A stretch of DNA of 64,000 bases, from the NCBI RefSeq assembly GCF_021018805.1, contig NC_086254.1:30875300-30939299 (forward strand), given 5' to 3'. The notes below the pieces were generated by a model that did no database searches, was not told where the DNA came from, and saw only the letters and a list, made by a program, of their open reading frames with translations. Made by a program: the position numbers and the translations under genes. Origin of the DNA: Prinia subflava (taxonomy: Eukaryota > Chordata > Aves > Passeriformes > Cisticolidae). Shown here piece by piece: positions 22,641 through 34,960 of this stretch; the stretch's first letter is position 1; every line of letters starts with the position of its first letter.

Positions 22641-25600
22641 TGGTGCTCTCTGCATGGATTCTCTGATACTGGGGAGAGCAGAGGTTCAGTCACTCCAGGC
22701 CTTGCATGCCCATCTAGCTAAAGGCAAATGTGCCACATGGAACCTTCCCTAGACTGACCCTTGGGGAACATCCCTGGGGCCCATTGCAGCCCTCGGTGAG
22801 ATGAGATCTCAGCTTCCCAGAAGGCACTGACCAGGCAGATGGTATTTCCAAAATCACTGCAGAGTCAAGGACCACAGTTTAGTTCTTCATGACAGGAATT
22901 CACCTGCCCAAGTGAGGCCATCCCCAGACCACAGGCCGGGTCTGCAGGGAGCCTTGGAGACAAAAGTCACTATATCAATGAAAAATGCTATTGTCACTTG
23001 CTCTGGTGCGTAAGCAGAGAAAGCGCTTGGGGCTGTAGTTGTGAACACTACCACAAATGGTTGCAAAATAAAGTTTCCTCATCTCCTTCCCCAGCTGTGT
23101 TTACTCCAGATGGACACTGTTTGTGGAAGCTGGCAGCAGGGGATTAGCTACACAGAGCTCAGCTGGTGTGGATGGGGAAGGCTGGGTGCTCCTGCAGCCC
23201 TGTGCTGTCACAGCCAGGTGACAACAAACAGCCCAGGGCAGTGAGCAGCCTGAAAGCAGGGGCTGCAATCTGCTGCTGCCACTGCTTAGTGAGTGCAGGA
23301 CATGCTACAGGCTCACTGCTCCACAGGGAAATGTCACTGGCCCACCTTGTCACTCCTCCCCAGCTTTACCATGAGAGCAGAGATGGAATTTCTGCCCCAA
23401 AGCCAAGCAGGCATTGAGAAGACAGTCATTTCTCACATCAAATCCCAAGGTTACTCGGGTTTGTGCACTGCAGTGGAGCCTGTGGGAATGGCCCAGGGCT
23501 TGGCTGGTGTGGAAAGTTCATCAATGCATTCTCTTTTATTAAATACAACCTTTCAGGGATGCCCTGATGCATCCATGCTGTACAGACAAAACCTACTAGC
23601 CACAGCTAACAGGCAAAAATATGCTTTACTAAATAGTGACTGGCAGGGGAAAGTAACCATTAGCTGCCAAGTATGGGGCCAGCACCACTCAGGGCTTCCA
23701 GGAGACTGCGGGATGGAGCAGCACTAACCAGGCTCATGGAAAAGCAGCAGGAATAAACAGCATGTATTTTAAAATCGTTTCAAGCTCCCAAAGCTTTGAA
23801 AGTGCTGAATTTGGAAAACACACTCCTCCCCTCTCTGGGTGTGCATAGATGGTCTGGGCACAAACAAAATGGTCCAGGCAGGGTACAGATTAGCCACTGG
23901 GTGTGAAACAGCCTCTGGGCAAGGAGAGCTCTGGCTCACATGGCCCATTTCACCCGAATATCACGGGCTTTTTTCATCAGCCACCTGAAAAACATCTATT
24001 CTGCATAGATAATGACTCACAGCATCACATATTTGAGGTCTGACTTCTGGTTCAAAGGAATTGCAACATAAATGGCCCTGATGTGAATAGACAGTGCTTT
24101 CCAAGGATCTTTTGAGGGCACGGCCCTGCTCAGGTGTGTCATGTACCCTGGGAGAACAGAGGTCAATTAGAGCATTTATTAGGGATTAGAGGAAATTACA
24201 AGGTAAAAAAAAATAGCCTGCGGGTAATTTTCTGCTGGGAGGAGAGTTGATAGCCAAGGTCAGAAAGAGGCAAATGGAGCTGAACTGGCCCTATGGACTG
24301 GGAATGGTGCAGTAAGGGGTTTTTGATGGGTTTTTTCCTGCTTGGCAAATACACGTGTGCTGCAGAGTCAGCTCTTTCCAGGAGTGTCAGCACAGTGCAT
24401 TCATTGGACACAAGTGTGTTGCAGAGCCTTAGAAACACAGCTTGGGCTGATTTTAATTGACCTGACCCTGATCCACTTTATCTATCTTTACCACTGGCTT
24501 AATCGGGTGGTTGCAATAGCTGCTGTGCTGTTGGTATTAAATCTGTGTTTCCTTATGAGAACACCACATCTCTCTGCAGCCAGAAGGCTCAGGAAGAACA
24601 AATCTGACTTTTGATGGTGAATTCCCACTTGGGAAACCAGAGGGGCACAAATAGGGCCCTGTCTGGACAAGCACAAGGATGCTCTGGGGCCATCCTGGAG
24701 GAAAGCAACTGCTCCTCTGCACATATTTCTGGTCCCTGAGGTTAATTGTTTATATTTTGTATTTTTAGGGAAAATTCCAGGCAGCAAAGTAGGGGTAAAA
24801 CTGATCTTGGAAGCTATTCCAATGCTTATTTCCCAGGAGCTATATTTAAACCTGTTCCCTTTCTCTTGCCCCCAGAAGTTAATACCAGCTGTGTGTCAGG
24901 GCTGCTGACACCTGCAAACAGCCTTCCAAAAATAATAAAAAGTGTGTTTATGCTGGGCTTAGATCTTTAAAAAGGCACTTTTCTATTTTGGTTTGGGCTT
25001 TCTTGTTGGTTTGTTGGGGTTTTGTTTATTTATTTTTTTAGCCAGATACCAGTATCTCACTACAGCCCATCCTAAGTGGCTAATGGAGGCAAATGAGCTC
25101 AAATTAATTAATTCTGTCAGTATAAATGCCACTGTCATGTATAAATATGACATAATGCTGCATTGGTCGACTCTGCCAGATGAGACATTCTCAGCCCAAA
25201 CATCCATTGCTTCTGCAAAATTTTTGGTTTTGAGACAAAGCCTTAACTTATCTCAGCAATTCCCATTTAATTTCTGCAGCTTCCCTGCAGGGCAGGGAAA
25301 ACCTCTGCCCCTGGGTGAGCCATCACTGGAGCCACTGGTGGGAACTCAGCTGTTTTCCCATTTGGCTCCTGGTGGGGATTTGGGATCTGTGGCCAATGGG
25401 AGGGTCAAAAACCCCACTGAGGAGCCACCCTGCTCCCCAAAGGGACTTCATTTCCCCTCTGCTCTCAAAGGAGCTGAAGCAGACACAGCACTGGCCTCCA
25501 ACAGCAGAGGCAGATCCTGCATTGCCCCCAGTCCCAGGCAGACTTTCTCCCAGCTCTCCAGCAGGTGCTGGGCTTTTCCTAAGGGTATTCATGCAACTGC

Positions 25601-28600
25601 AGGGCAAAGAGTGTCAGAGAAAACAGACAGGGCCACCAAGCAGCTCCTCAGAGGGCTGGTGACACTTCAGAGGCACCACTGGGCAGACCCCTCTGGGGGC
25701 TCCTGTCTGGCACTGCCCACAAGGAAACCACAACCCTCACACCCCTAACACAACACCAGCCTGAAAATAGCAAGAACCTCTGCAGTAGAAACCCCCTGAG
25801 ACACACCCCAGGGAACAGGTGAGGCTGCCCTGCAAACAGGTGGAATTTTCCCATTTTGGGGCATTTTTGAGCAGCACAGAAATTCACACCCAGCTGAGTA
25901 CATGCCCAGCATGGGCACAGCCCAGGGTGCAGGCACTGGCAGAGCCACGTGGGCTGCTGCAATCCTGCTGCACTGATCCTCTAACCAGATTAAGGCTGTA
26001 ACACAGAGGGCAAATTTGCACCCAGCATCATGTATTTCAACCTGTTCTGAACATCTCCTGGACAAAAAGGCTACCTGAAATGATCTAGGGGGGAGTTGGA
26101 CTGCTCCAGACCCCACCAGACAAGTATGCCACGTCCCAAGATTGGTATAAACACATCTCTGAAAGTGATAAAGCAGAGAGGAGGCAGAGAAACACGGTCA
26201 GTGCTTTGGGCTGTGGGAAAGAGCAGTGGTCTGAGTCTGGCAGTGTTTCAGACTTGAAAATGCCTCCAAGGCCCACCCTGGAAGTGTAGGATGCCTAAGG
26301 AAAAAGGCAGCCCCACTCTGACACAGCTGGTTGGGTCCCAGGTGAGAGGGGCACATGGTCCCTGCAGTGCAGAGCAGCCTCACCTCAGCACGGGCACCAC
26401 CCTGCCCTCTGCTCTGCCTGCCTGGTCAGCCTTTGTCACTGCTCAAATCCAGTGTTCAAGTTCCAGAACAAGGAACAAGGAATTATCATCACAAATGGAA
26501 GCACGGTTCACCTTGCCAGGCAGCTCAGCTCCTCCTGGGCTCTTGGGCTCTGGCTGCCCTTGGATTTCTCTTGTGGGTAAAGACAAGGAGCCAACTCCAC
26601 CCCATGGAAAGATGTGGCCCTGTTCCCCTTGTGCCTGTGCTGTCAAGAGGAGCTGAGAGAAACCTGAGCCAGCCACAGCAGCTAAGACAAAAACCTCAGT
26701 GGGATGTGACCTCTGCCAAGGACAGACCATCATCATCATCATTTTATGCCAAGATCATCCTGAGGAGACCAGGAGATAAAGGGATGAGTGGGTACCAGGC
26801 TTCCCTGGCCAAGTGCACCCACCACCTTCACCACAATGGGTGATGCCTCTGGCACTGGGGAAAGGCTTTGTTGCCAGGGAATTACTGAATCTGCTGCTGC
26901 TTCCAAGATTGGAATCACCAAGAGGTTCCCCCTCCTGCCTGGGTCAGTGCCCAGAGACCCCCACGGTGCAGGACAGGGGACCCTTCTGGTGCCTGCACAC
27001 TGGGGGACTCCAGCCCAGGTACACAGCAGCCCCTCGCTGTCCTGACCCCAAATTTCACACAGAGAAACCCAGAGAAGAGAGCAGCACGTGAGCCAGGCAT
27101 GTTCCAGCATATCCCAGAGGGTTCCCACGCCACGCTGGGAAGGTCTCTGTGCAGCTTAGTCTGATTTCCAGCAATCAGGACGTGGGGACACGTTCCTCTT
27201 TTGTGTTCCTTAAAAGAATAAACACATCCCCGATCACAGTTGGGTGTGGCAGAGCCGTGACTCAGCAGTGCAGATCTGCCACCCTGTTTGCCCTCCTTGT
27301 TAACACCACACACCAACAGAAACAAGATTTGCACCCAGCTTCACCCCAGTCTGGCACAACAAGCTCCTCCTATGGCTTTTGAGCACCATCTCAAAAGGTT
27401 CAGCACACCTGCAGATCCAAACCTCCACAGGAACATCACTGCTGTGTCCAAGCTTTGGCTGGAACATGAGCCCAGTGCCTTTCATTGACCTTGCTGCCCT
27501 CTTCCACAGAGCTGGAATAGCCCATCTGGGCCTGGCCCTGAGCACCCTGAGCCACAGCACAGCCTGCTGCTCTGGGACCTATTGGGGAGGGGTGGAGTGT
27601 TCCTGGCCCCATCCAGAACACATTCCCCCCACACCCCTTCCTGCAGCACTTCTCTTGAGGGAATTCCACCGGGAGCAGGATGCCCTGCTCCAGAAAAGGG
27701 TCACTGAACAGGCCAATGCAGATGCAGCTCCCAGGCTGAGCACAAGCCCAGCTGTGGCCAGCTAACACAGGTCTCTATTCAAGTCCACTTTTTGAATGAG
27801 GACCGAGAGACACACGGGCTGACACCTCTGATTTTATCTCTGCAAGGCAGGCCCAGGGGAGCCAAGGCTTGTGCAGTTTTTCACGTATGCAAAGCCCCAA
27901 ACCCACAGTGCCCCCAAGCTCTTCCCCCCATTATCCAGAGCTCTATGAGGAGCAGGTCTCCATCCTCAGACAACTCACAGCTAAATCCAGTGAAGGAGCC
28001 AGATCAGATGTCACACCACGTTCCATGGCCAAGTGCTGCCTGGAAGTCGCAGAGTCACAGGGCAGAGTGACAGGGATCCCAAAGGAAACCTCTGGCTGGG
28101 TGCTGTCTGCACACCCTGCAGCTGTGACCAGCAGGACAAGCTTCTCTGGCCCCAGAAGAGACTCTGATGCCCGGGGTTTAGCTGCACATGTCACGCTGTG
28201 GAGGGATGAGCTGTTCTCCAGCCCTCAGGGTAAGCAGGTAATTAGATTATCAGCACAGGGCCAGACACTGCCACCCGGGCCACTGGAGGACAGAGAGGAG
28301 CTGAGGACAGCATTTCCAGTTTCACAGGTCAGCAGCATCCTCACTGGAATGGCACCAAGGAAAAGAAAGGGAAAATGCTTTTGCCAAATCTGACCTTCTT
28401 AGAGATCCTTCGGATGGGATGGAGCACCAGGAAACAGAAATGATCAGCATAACATTGCCCCCCTCAGACTCTTTCTAACATCACAGCCTCAGCCCAGGCT
28501 GCTGCCACAGCAGGAACTCCCAGATCTCCCCAGGTGAAAGCACAGCACATCTCCTGCCCAGGGCAATTTGGGAGCTTCCAGCTGAACCAAATGTCACTTC

Positions 28601-30180
28601 TCACCTCCCCGCAGGGTGTCCAGATGACATCTCCTGGAGCCTGCTTTGTCGGGTTGGGGATTCCCACACACCCCAGGGATGCACAGGATGAGCTCTGTGC
28701 TTCCTCAGGGATTTTAGCTGAGCTCTCAGCCCTTCCTCACACACTCGTTTTGGGTGGGACTGGAGAAGAGGGGTGGCAGCAGGGCTGGTCAGCTGCTGCC
28801 AGGATACAGGAGACAGCTCACATGTGGGGAGGTGCTCTCTGTGGAGTCCCTCAGAACTGGGGAAAGGAGGGCATTTCATCCACTCAAACCCCCACCCCTC
28901 CAGGGATTTAACACTGGGTTATTCCAGAGATGCAGGCTCTGACCAAGCCATCCTGCTCAGGCTGTAATGTTGGGCCAGAAAAGGGAGCAGCACAGACACA
29001 GAGGGGGCAGCCAGGTCCAGCCATGAGCTGGTGGCACCACAGGTGACACCACAGTGATGGGGCAGGTCCCAGGCCAAACCAGGACGCCAGTCTGACCATC
29101 AGAATCAGCTCCAGGAGCACCAGCAGGTCCAGAGCAATGGTGCAGGGATGACAGAGCCAGGAAACAGTCAGCAGCTGGAAGTCAGGACAAAAGGACCCAT
29201 GGCCAGGCACCACTCCAGCAATGCTGAGCTGGAGCCCAGCATTGCCCCAGCACAGCCAGGAAGAGTCTGGGGCTCTGGGCTGAACTTAAACCCAGCTCCT
29301 GGGCCCCCCATGGGGCAGGTGAGCTGGTCCGGGCCGTACAGCCCATGAGTGTTCTCAGGGCTCATCCTGCAAAGCAAAGCTGGGGAATTGTCCCCACTCT
29401 TCTGCCACCCTGACCCTGCAGAGCCCTTAAACCTGGCAGACAGCAGGGCTGGTCCTGGCCTTGGTCCACCCCTGCTGCTGCTGCACCCTGCCTGTAGGTG
29501 ATTTTGGTTCAGGAGCTGTTCTCCTGCCCAGATTTGGCTCTGAAGAGCAAAGCAGTAATTTAAATTGTCCTCCCTGATCCCAGCTCAAAGATGCCATCCC
29601 AGAATATCCAGATCACTCATCCTGAAATGTCAGTGAGGGTTGTTGATTCTTCAAACAGGGCTTGCTGAGCACCACCAGAAATATGGACACTGGGAGCTAC
29701 TGCAGGTAGAGAAAGGCAGGTGAGGGGGAGAAGAAGCAGAGGGAGAAAGGAAATAACCAGGTGTTCCCACATATCTCCCCAGGACTGGCTCCTGGCAGGA
29801 CTGGTACTACTGGGCTATACTGGAGCTCTGCCTGGCACCTGGCATGGCAAATGTGGCTGCCAGCCCCAGGGCCAACTGGTCACAGCCTCTGCTTCGGCAA
29901 AAAATGTTTGAAGAGAAACCAGTCTTCACTGTTTCGAGCTGGAATTTTCTGGAGCATCTAGAGATGCTTCAATTTATCTAATCCAAGGTCCTGACCCAAA
30001 TGATATCCCATAAGATCTCCTGGAGCTCTTGTTTTGTTCAGTTCTCGGCTTCAAGGGCAGCAAAAAAAAATTGAAAACAGATTATTGGGACTAAAACATT
30101 TTCAACTTTTAGGCAGCTGACTGTAGTGAAGTTGGCTTCATTTCCAACCAGGCGTGATGCAAGACTAGGAAGAGTTTTCT
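22641..30180. other. ADA-CCN5 interval, left part: no gene recognised
   Basis: No exon with a recognisable protein match. The 251-codon open stretch at 24993-25748 has low-complexity ends and no domain signature. A T/G-rich low-complexity patch lies at about 24995-25045. Confidence 0.6.
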
Positions 30181-30224
30181 GCCAGTGGCAGCAGAAAGGA
30201 TTTGCTTAAAAGCAAGAGGTGAAT

Positions 30225-30430
30225 ATCCAGGAGCGGTTCTGGCCCCGCTCGCTCCTCCAGCACCCGCCGGCTCCGGCTGGGATGAACCCAGCGAGGGGCA
30301 CGGGGGGCACCCCGGGGTGCGGGGGCAGTCGGGGGGCCCGGGGCAAGGCGTGGAGCGCCCGGTGAGCCCCCACAGCGGCCACGAGAGGGAGGCAGAGCCC
30401 GTGCGCTGCGGCGGGACCGGGGACAGGGAC
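30225..30430. promoter_or_regulatory. Isolated CpG-rich patch
   Basis: About 200 bp far denser in CpG than its surroundings (CCCCGCTCGCTCCTCC, CACCCGCCGGCTCCGG, GGAGCGCCCGGTGAGCCC). It contains a donor-like CCCG|GTGAGC at 30361 on the plus strand. It could be the promoter and first exon of an unannotated transcript or an orphan CpG island. No protein-coding evidence. Confidence 0.4.
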
Positions 30431-30872
30431 CGGGGACAGGGACCGGGGAGGAGGGACTGGGGATAAAGGATTGGGGATAAAGGACTGGGGTTGAGGGACT
30501 GGGGATGAGGTACCGGGGAGGAGGGACCGGGGATAAAAGGACCGGGAATACCGGACCGGGGATGGGGGATTGGGAATAAGGGATTGGGGCTGCGGGACCG
30601 TGGAGGAGGGACTGGGGATGAGGGACCGGGGAGGAGGGATTGGGATGAGGGATTGGGGCTATGGGACCAGGGATAAGGGATTGGGGCTGGGGGATCAGGG
30701 CTGGGGGATTGGGAGTGAGGGATCAGGGCTGCGGGATTGGGAATAAGGGACTGGGGCTATGGGACCAGGGATAAGGGATTGAGGCTGGGAGACTGGGGAT
30801 GAGGGATTGGGAATAAGGGATTGGGGCTGTGGGATCAGGGCTGGAGGATTGGGAATAAGGGACCAGGGCAGC
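30413..30872. repeat. Degenerate G-rich minisatellite, unit about 14 bp
   Basis: Repeats of the type GGACTGGGGATAAG, GGATTGGGGCTGTG and GGACCGGGGAGGAG run for about 460 bp, with the unit length drifting around 13-15 bp. Every unit has a GGGG run, so the plus strand could form G-quadruplexes. The minus strand reads as proline-rich IPNPQS-type shadow peptides, which I do not regard as coding. Confidence 0.9.
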
Positions 30873-30899
30873 CCCACCACAGACAGACCACGGGTCCAT

Positions 30900-33800
30900 T
30901 CCCCTGCCCTCCACCCTGACAAATCCTCAGTTTGTCTGCTCAGCCTGTCCAGGTGAAGAGGCTGAGCACCTGAACACACAGGTTATGGCTAAATTCTTCC
31001 AAAGGCTGTTTTCTCCTTGGATGCCAAGGCTTTGTCTCATTCCCATTCACACCGAAGATGTGGGTTGTGGGTAGGACATCATGCAGGCCAGCAGCAGGAC
31101 CAGGCAGAGAGGAACACCTGGGAAGTCCCTGTGGTTGAGCTATCATCTGTAAATCCAGGGCTGTCATCCCACTGTGCATTACAGAGACTGTCAGACAGGT
31201 GCATTTAGCAGGATTGGAGCTCCTGGGGATGGGCTGTCAGTCCCCACTGAGCACCCTGTGTCAATGGTTCTGGTTCAGCCCTGGTTCACACCGTGACAGA
31301 CTGCACCAGGTGGGGTCAGAATCCCAGTCCTACCACAGGTTTGGTGCCCAGACGGGCCCCAAAAGCACAGTCAGGAAGCCCCCAGTGAAGCCCATCATTG
31401 TCACACTGTGAATGAATGGTCCCTTTGGATACTGCTGACACCTCACTGCTGAAAAACCTGAACCCTCCTGCCAGCAGAGACTGGGCACTGGCAGCTTCAG
31501 ACATGCCTGAAGAGGCAGCTGAAAAACTGCAGAAGTGTGTGGACTGCCAGGGGCCAGAAATCTGCCAGGCCCAGGAAAGCATCTAGTGGAGGGGAGGGAA
31601 ACAGGAGGAAGCTTCTGGCTGTTTTTAAAACCACATCATGCCAGGTTCAAGCATAGACTTTACAGTGACATACAGGAGAACTGTCTCTTTGACACAAAAG
31701 CGGCCTGGACAGTGACTCACAGTAGTCCAGTGACATTTTAAACACCTGATTTCCAGCTAACTAAGAACAACCTGAGGTCAACCCTGTAAGTTGCCACGTT
31801 GTGAAAAACACCATCCTTGCAAAATCCAGCCTTTTGAGGGATGTTGCCCAAGGGGTGGCACCTGGACATAGTGGAGCCGCTCCTCTGGCACTGTCTGCAT
31901 GCTCATGTGGCCAGGACAGTGCCAGCAACACTCCAGACCAGGGCTTGGCTGCCTCACGGATTTCCAAGACAGACCAAAAGCCCAAGGCTGCCCACCCTCC
32001 CCATTCACCAGCTCAAGAAAGAAATTAGGGATGGCAGAGGAAAGTAAACCAGGCCAGAGGACTCATTCATCCTCCCGCTCCCAGCTTTGGTGCATTCCAG
32101 GCAGTCTTACTACAAGGCAGCATTTTGTGTGCTGCAATCTATCCCTACACACGCCTGCCTCTCATCCTCTGCCAGGGCTTGCTCTCCCGAGGCACCTCGA
32201 GCTGAGTCTGTAATAAATCAGGCAGAAGCCTCCATCCAAGACACGCATTCCCTGTGTTGCTGTGCTGAAAAATGAGTGCTGAGCTTTCCAGGTGAACACC
32301 TGCAGCAACCAGGCAGCCCTGCTGACCCGGGGTGTGGTATTGCCTCCCAAATTAAAGGCATGTTGCTGTTGAGACACTGTGAAACTGTGGCCAGTTTGCT
32401 GTGCTCAGGACTGGGATTTGGCTCCCACACCTGATCCTCCACATTCTGGGAATCCTGATGAGGCTTAAAGCTGATTTTGAATCCATCAGCCTCTGAATTC
32501 ACTGATGACCAGTGATTCTGTAATGAGCTGGTGAGAGATTGGCAGCAAAATCCTCCCAATCTGAGGCTGGGAGGGAGACCTGGGAACGGGTACCTGCTGG
32601 AGGGACGTGCCACAGGCATCTGGAGAAATATCTCCAGCAGAAGAGCTGGGGGCAGGGCAATTTTGCCCAGGGCTTCTGTGGCAACACCCTGGCAGATCCA
32701 GCCTGGGGCAGGAGCACAGCTCTGACAGCCATGGGAGGAAGAGCAGCAGTGCTGATGCACTTGAGAAGGTCAGGATGGTGAGCAGAGGCAGCACACAGGG
32801 TGCAGCAGTGGCCACAGTCCCAGTGACAGTGGCCAGCTCGGCAGCAGCGGGGTCAGCACCGCAGCCGGGAGCCTGCAGGGGCAGCGGCTGCAGGGGGGAT
32901 GCACAGCCTGGAGCTCCCCCCGACCCACGGAGCAGCACGGCCCCACCTGGGGAGGCTGGAGCCACGGCCAGACTCATCTGGCTTTGCTTGGCGCACTGCT
33001 GAGATCTTTCTTGGGTTTATTTTCATGCAGAGACAGGCAGGAAAGTGAGAGCTGAAAGCAAACAGGAAAAAGGCAGGTTCTCTTCATTTCTATTTTTAAC
33101 ACTACAAACAACATTAGTGTCATTATATTTAGGGAAAAAAATATTCAGAGTGTTTCCTGCCTCCCCTTTCAATACCTTCAGCTATTTCCTTGCAGATGTT
33201 TCCAGGGGCCAGGACAGGAGGAGCAAGGCTGGGCTCTCACCCTGCAGACAAGTCCTGGGAGAGGAACTTTGGCTCAAAGCAGGTGCCTGTGGTCCTGCAT
33301 GGGGACAAGGAGGACGATCAGGCCGTGGAGATTGTGTCCAGTCCAGGCAGAGGCTGTGTGACAATGCAGGAGCTTTGAGCTGCCTCTCTGTGGGTCACAG
33401 GAGGCACAGGGCGAGTGGAATTCAGGGGAAAGCACAGCAGCACTGGAAGGTCAGGGTTACAGAGGGAGGCTGCAGCAGCCAAGGCTGGAGGCACAATTCT
33501 GCCTGGCTGCAGGGACCCTGGGCTGAGCAGAGCATCCCTGCACTGAGCTGCTGGTCACGGGAGTGCCCTGCAGAAATTACACCACGAGTCTGGGGTGAAC
33601 TGTGGCAGCAGCAAAGCAAGATCTCAGAGCTAGGGTTGCACACAGAGAGTGGCTGGAGTCCCGTGGAGCCAGAGCCTCTGCACTGCTCCCTTGTCCACTC
33701 ACACGTGCCAGGCTGCCTTGGCTTCCCCTGCCCAGCTCGAGGATCTTCCCAGTGCTCCCACAGCCCTTGGCTCACTGCCTTGCTCTTGGGTTTTCCAAGT

Positions 33801-34746
33801 GTTTGTGTTCATCCTCCCACAGATGGTCCAGAGCAGCATTTCTGGGTGGCAGGCCAGCAGGATGGCCTCTCCTGCACGGGTGGCAGACCACAGCTCAGCA
33901 GGACCACGGACTGCAAGGAAAAGCAGGATTTGAATGTGGTCAGCTTCTGGCAGTAGAGAGGGCAGCAAATCCCAGGGAAAGGGCTCTCCTAACCCCAACC
34001 CCGCTGTGCTACGTGTGGTTTCCAGCAAAATCACAGAGCAGCATTTCTCCATGTGGCTTAGGGAGCTCTCTGCCCCAGGAAGGACATGGAGATAATGTTG
34101 GAAGAGTCTCATGGGCAGCATACACAGCAGTGAAAACACCTTGAAGCATTCTCTGCAGCATGGGCCAGTAGGGAGGGCAGAGGAGTAGCCTGGCTGCCCC
34201 ACGCACACACTGCTCTCCACACTCCAATTGCTGTCCCAGTGACAGGGGTTCCAGGCTGCATTTTCCTTCCTGGAGCTTGGTTCATGAGAGGAGCTGCCTT
34301 GTAAGATGCCTCTCTGGGGCTCTGGCTGACTCCAAACCGGCTGGGAACAGCTCCTGAGACAAACTGAGCCACAGCCAGGCTGCCATCACCAGCCTTGGAT
34401 AACCAAGTGCAGACAGCCACACAAGCCAAACACTCCCTTTATCTCTCTCCAAAACCCTGCAGCAGGTGGAAACCACCTAAAGGGTCTTGTTTTGAAAGAA
34501 CAGGAGGGATGCCTTGCAATTCCCAGTCCAGCCCAGCCCATCTTCCTGGGGAAGAGCAGGACAAAAACGAGACTGTAACAGCCATTCTTCCCTTTCCTCC
34601 CCATGTCAGAAAAACCACCAGTTATGGGAGACCCCTGTACCTCAAGGCACCTTTTCCCCAGCCTCAGCTTGCTCTCACAGGGGGAAATTCCTACCACCTT
34701 CATATGGCCACAGGCATCATTCACAGGGACCTGCTGCAGGGCATCT
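30900..34746. other. ADA-CCN5 interval, middle part: no gene recognised
   Basis: Unique sequence of moderate GC, with a mildly GC-rich block at about 32.8-32.96 kb. The 303-codon open stretch at 33045-33956 opens with GTG and has no recognisable domain. I see no real gene. Confidence 0.6.
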
Positions 34747-34960
34747 TTGAGTCACAGGATGGTCTGAGGTGAAAGGGATCTTAAAAACCATCTGGTTCCC
34801 AATCACCTGCCAGGGCCAGGGACACCTTCCACCAGACAAAGTTTCTCAAAGCCCCATCTAACCTGGCCTTGACCTGCAGGGATCCCCCAGCTCCTCCTCC
34901 TGATCTCCCTCTGTGGGTGCAGTTCCCTCAAACACAGCCCTGCCCCTCAGGAGGAAGCAC
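34747..34960 (-). mobile_element. CR1 LINE 3' fragment
   Basis: The sequence runs GAGTCACAGGATGGTCTGAG, GGGATCTTAAAAACCATCTG, CCAGGGACACCTTCCACCAG, CTCAAAGCCCCATCTAACC and TGGCCTTGACCTGCAGGGAT: the ordered blocks of an avian CR1 in reverse complement. Confidence 0.85.

Noticed and set aside
24993..25748. 251-codon plus-strand open frame
   Set aside because: Begins in a low-complexity T/G stretch that mimics a hydrophobic N-terminus; no family resemblance.
33045..33956. 303-codon plus-strand open frame
   Set aside because: Starts at GTG, has no recognisable domain, and its composition looks like unconstrained GC-rich sequence.
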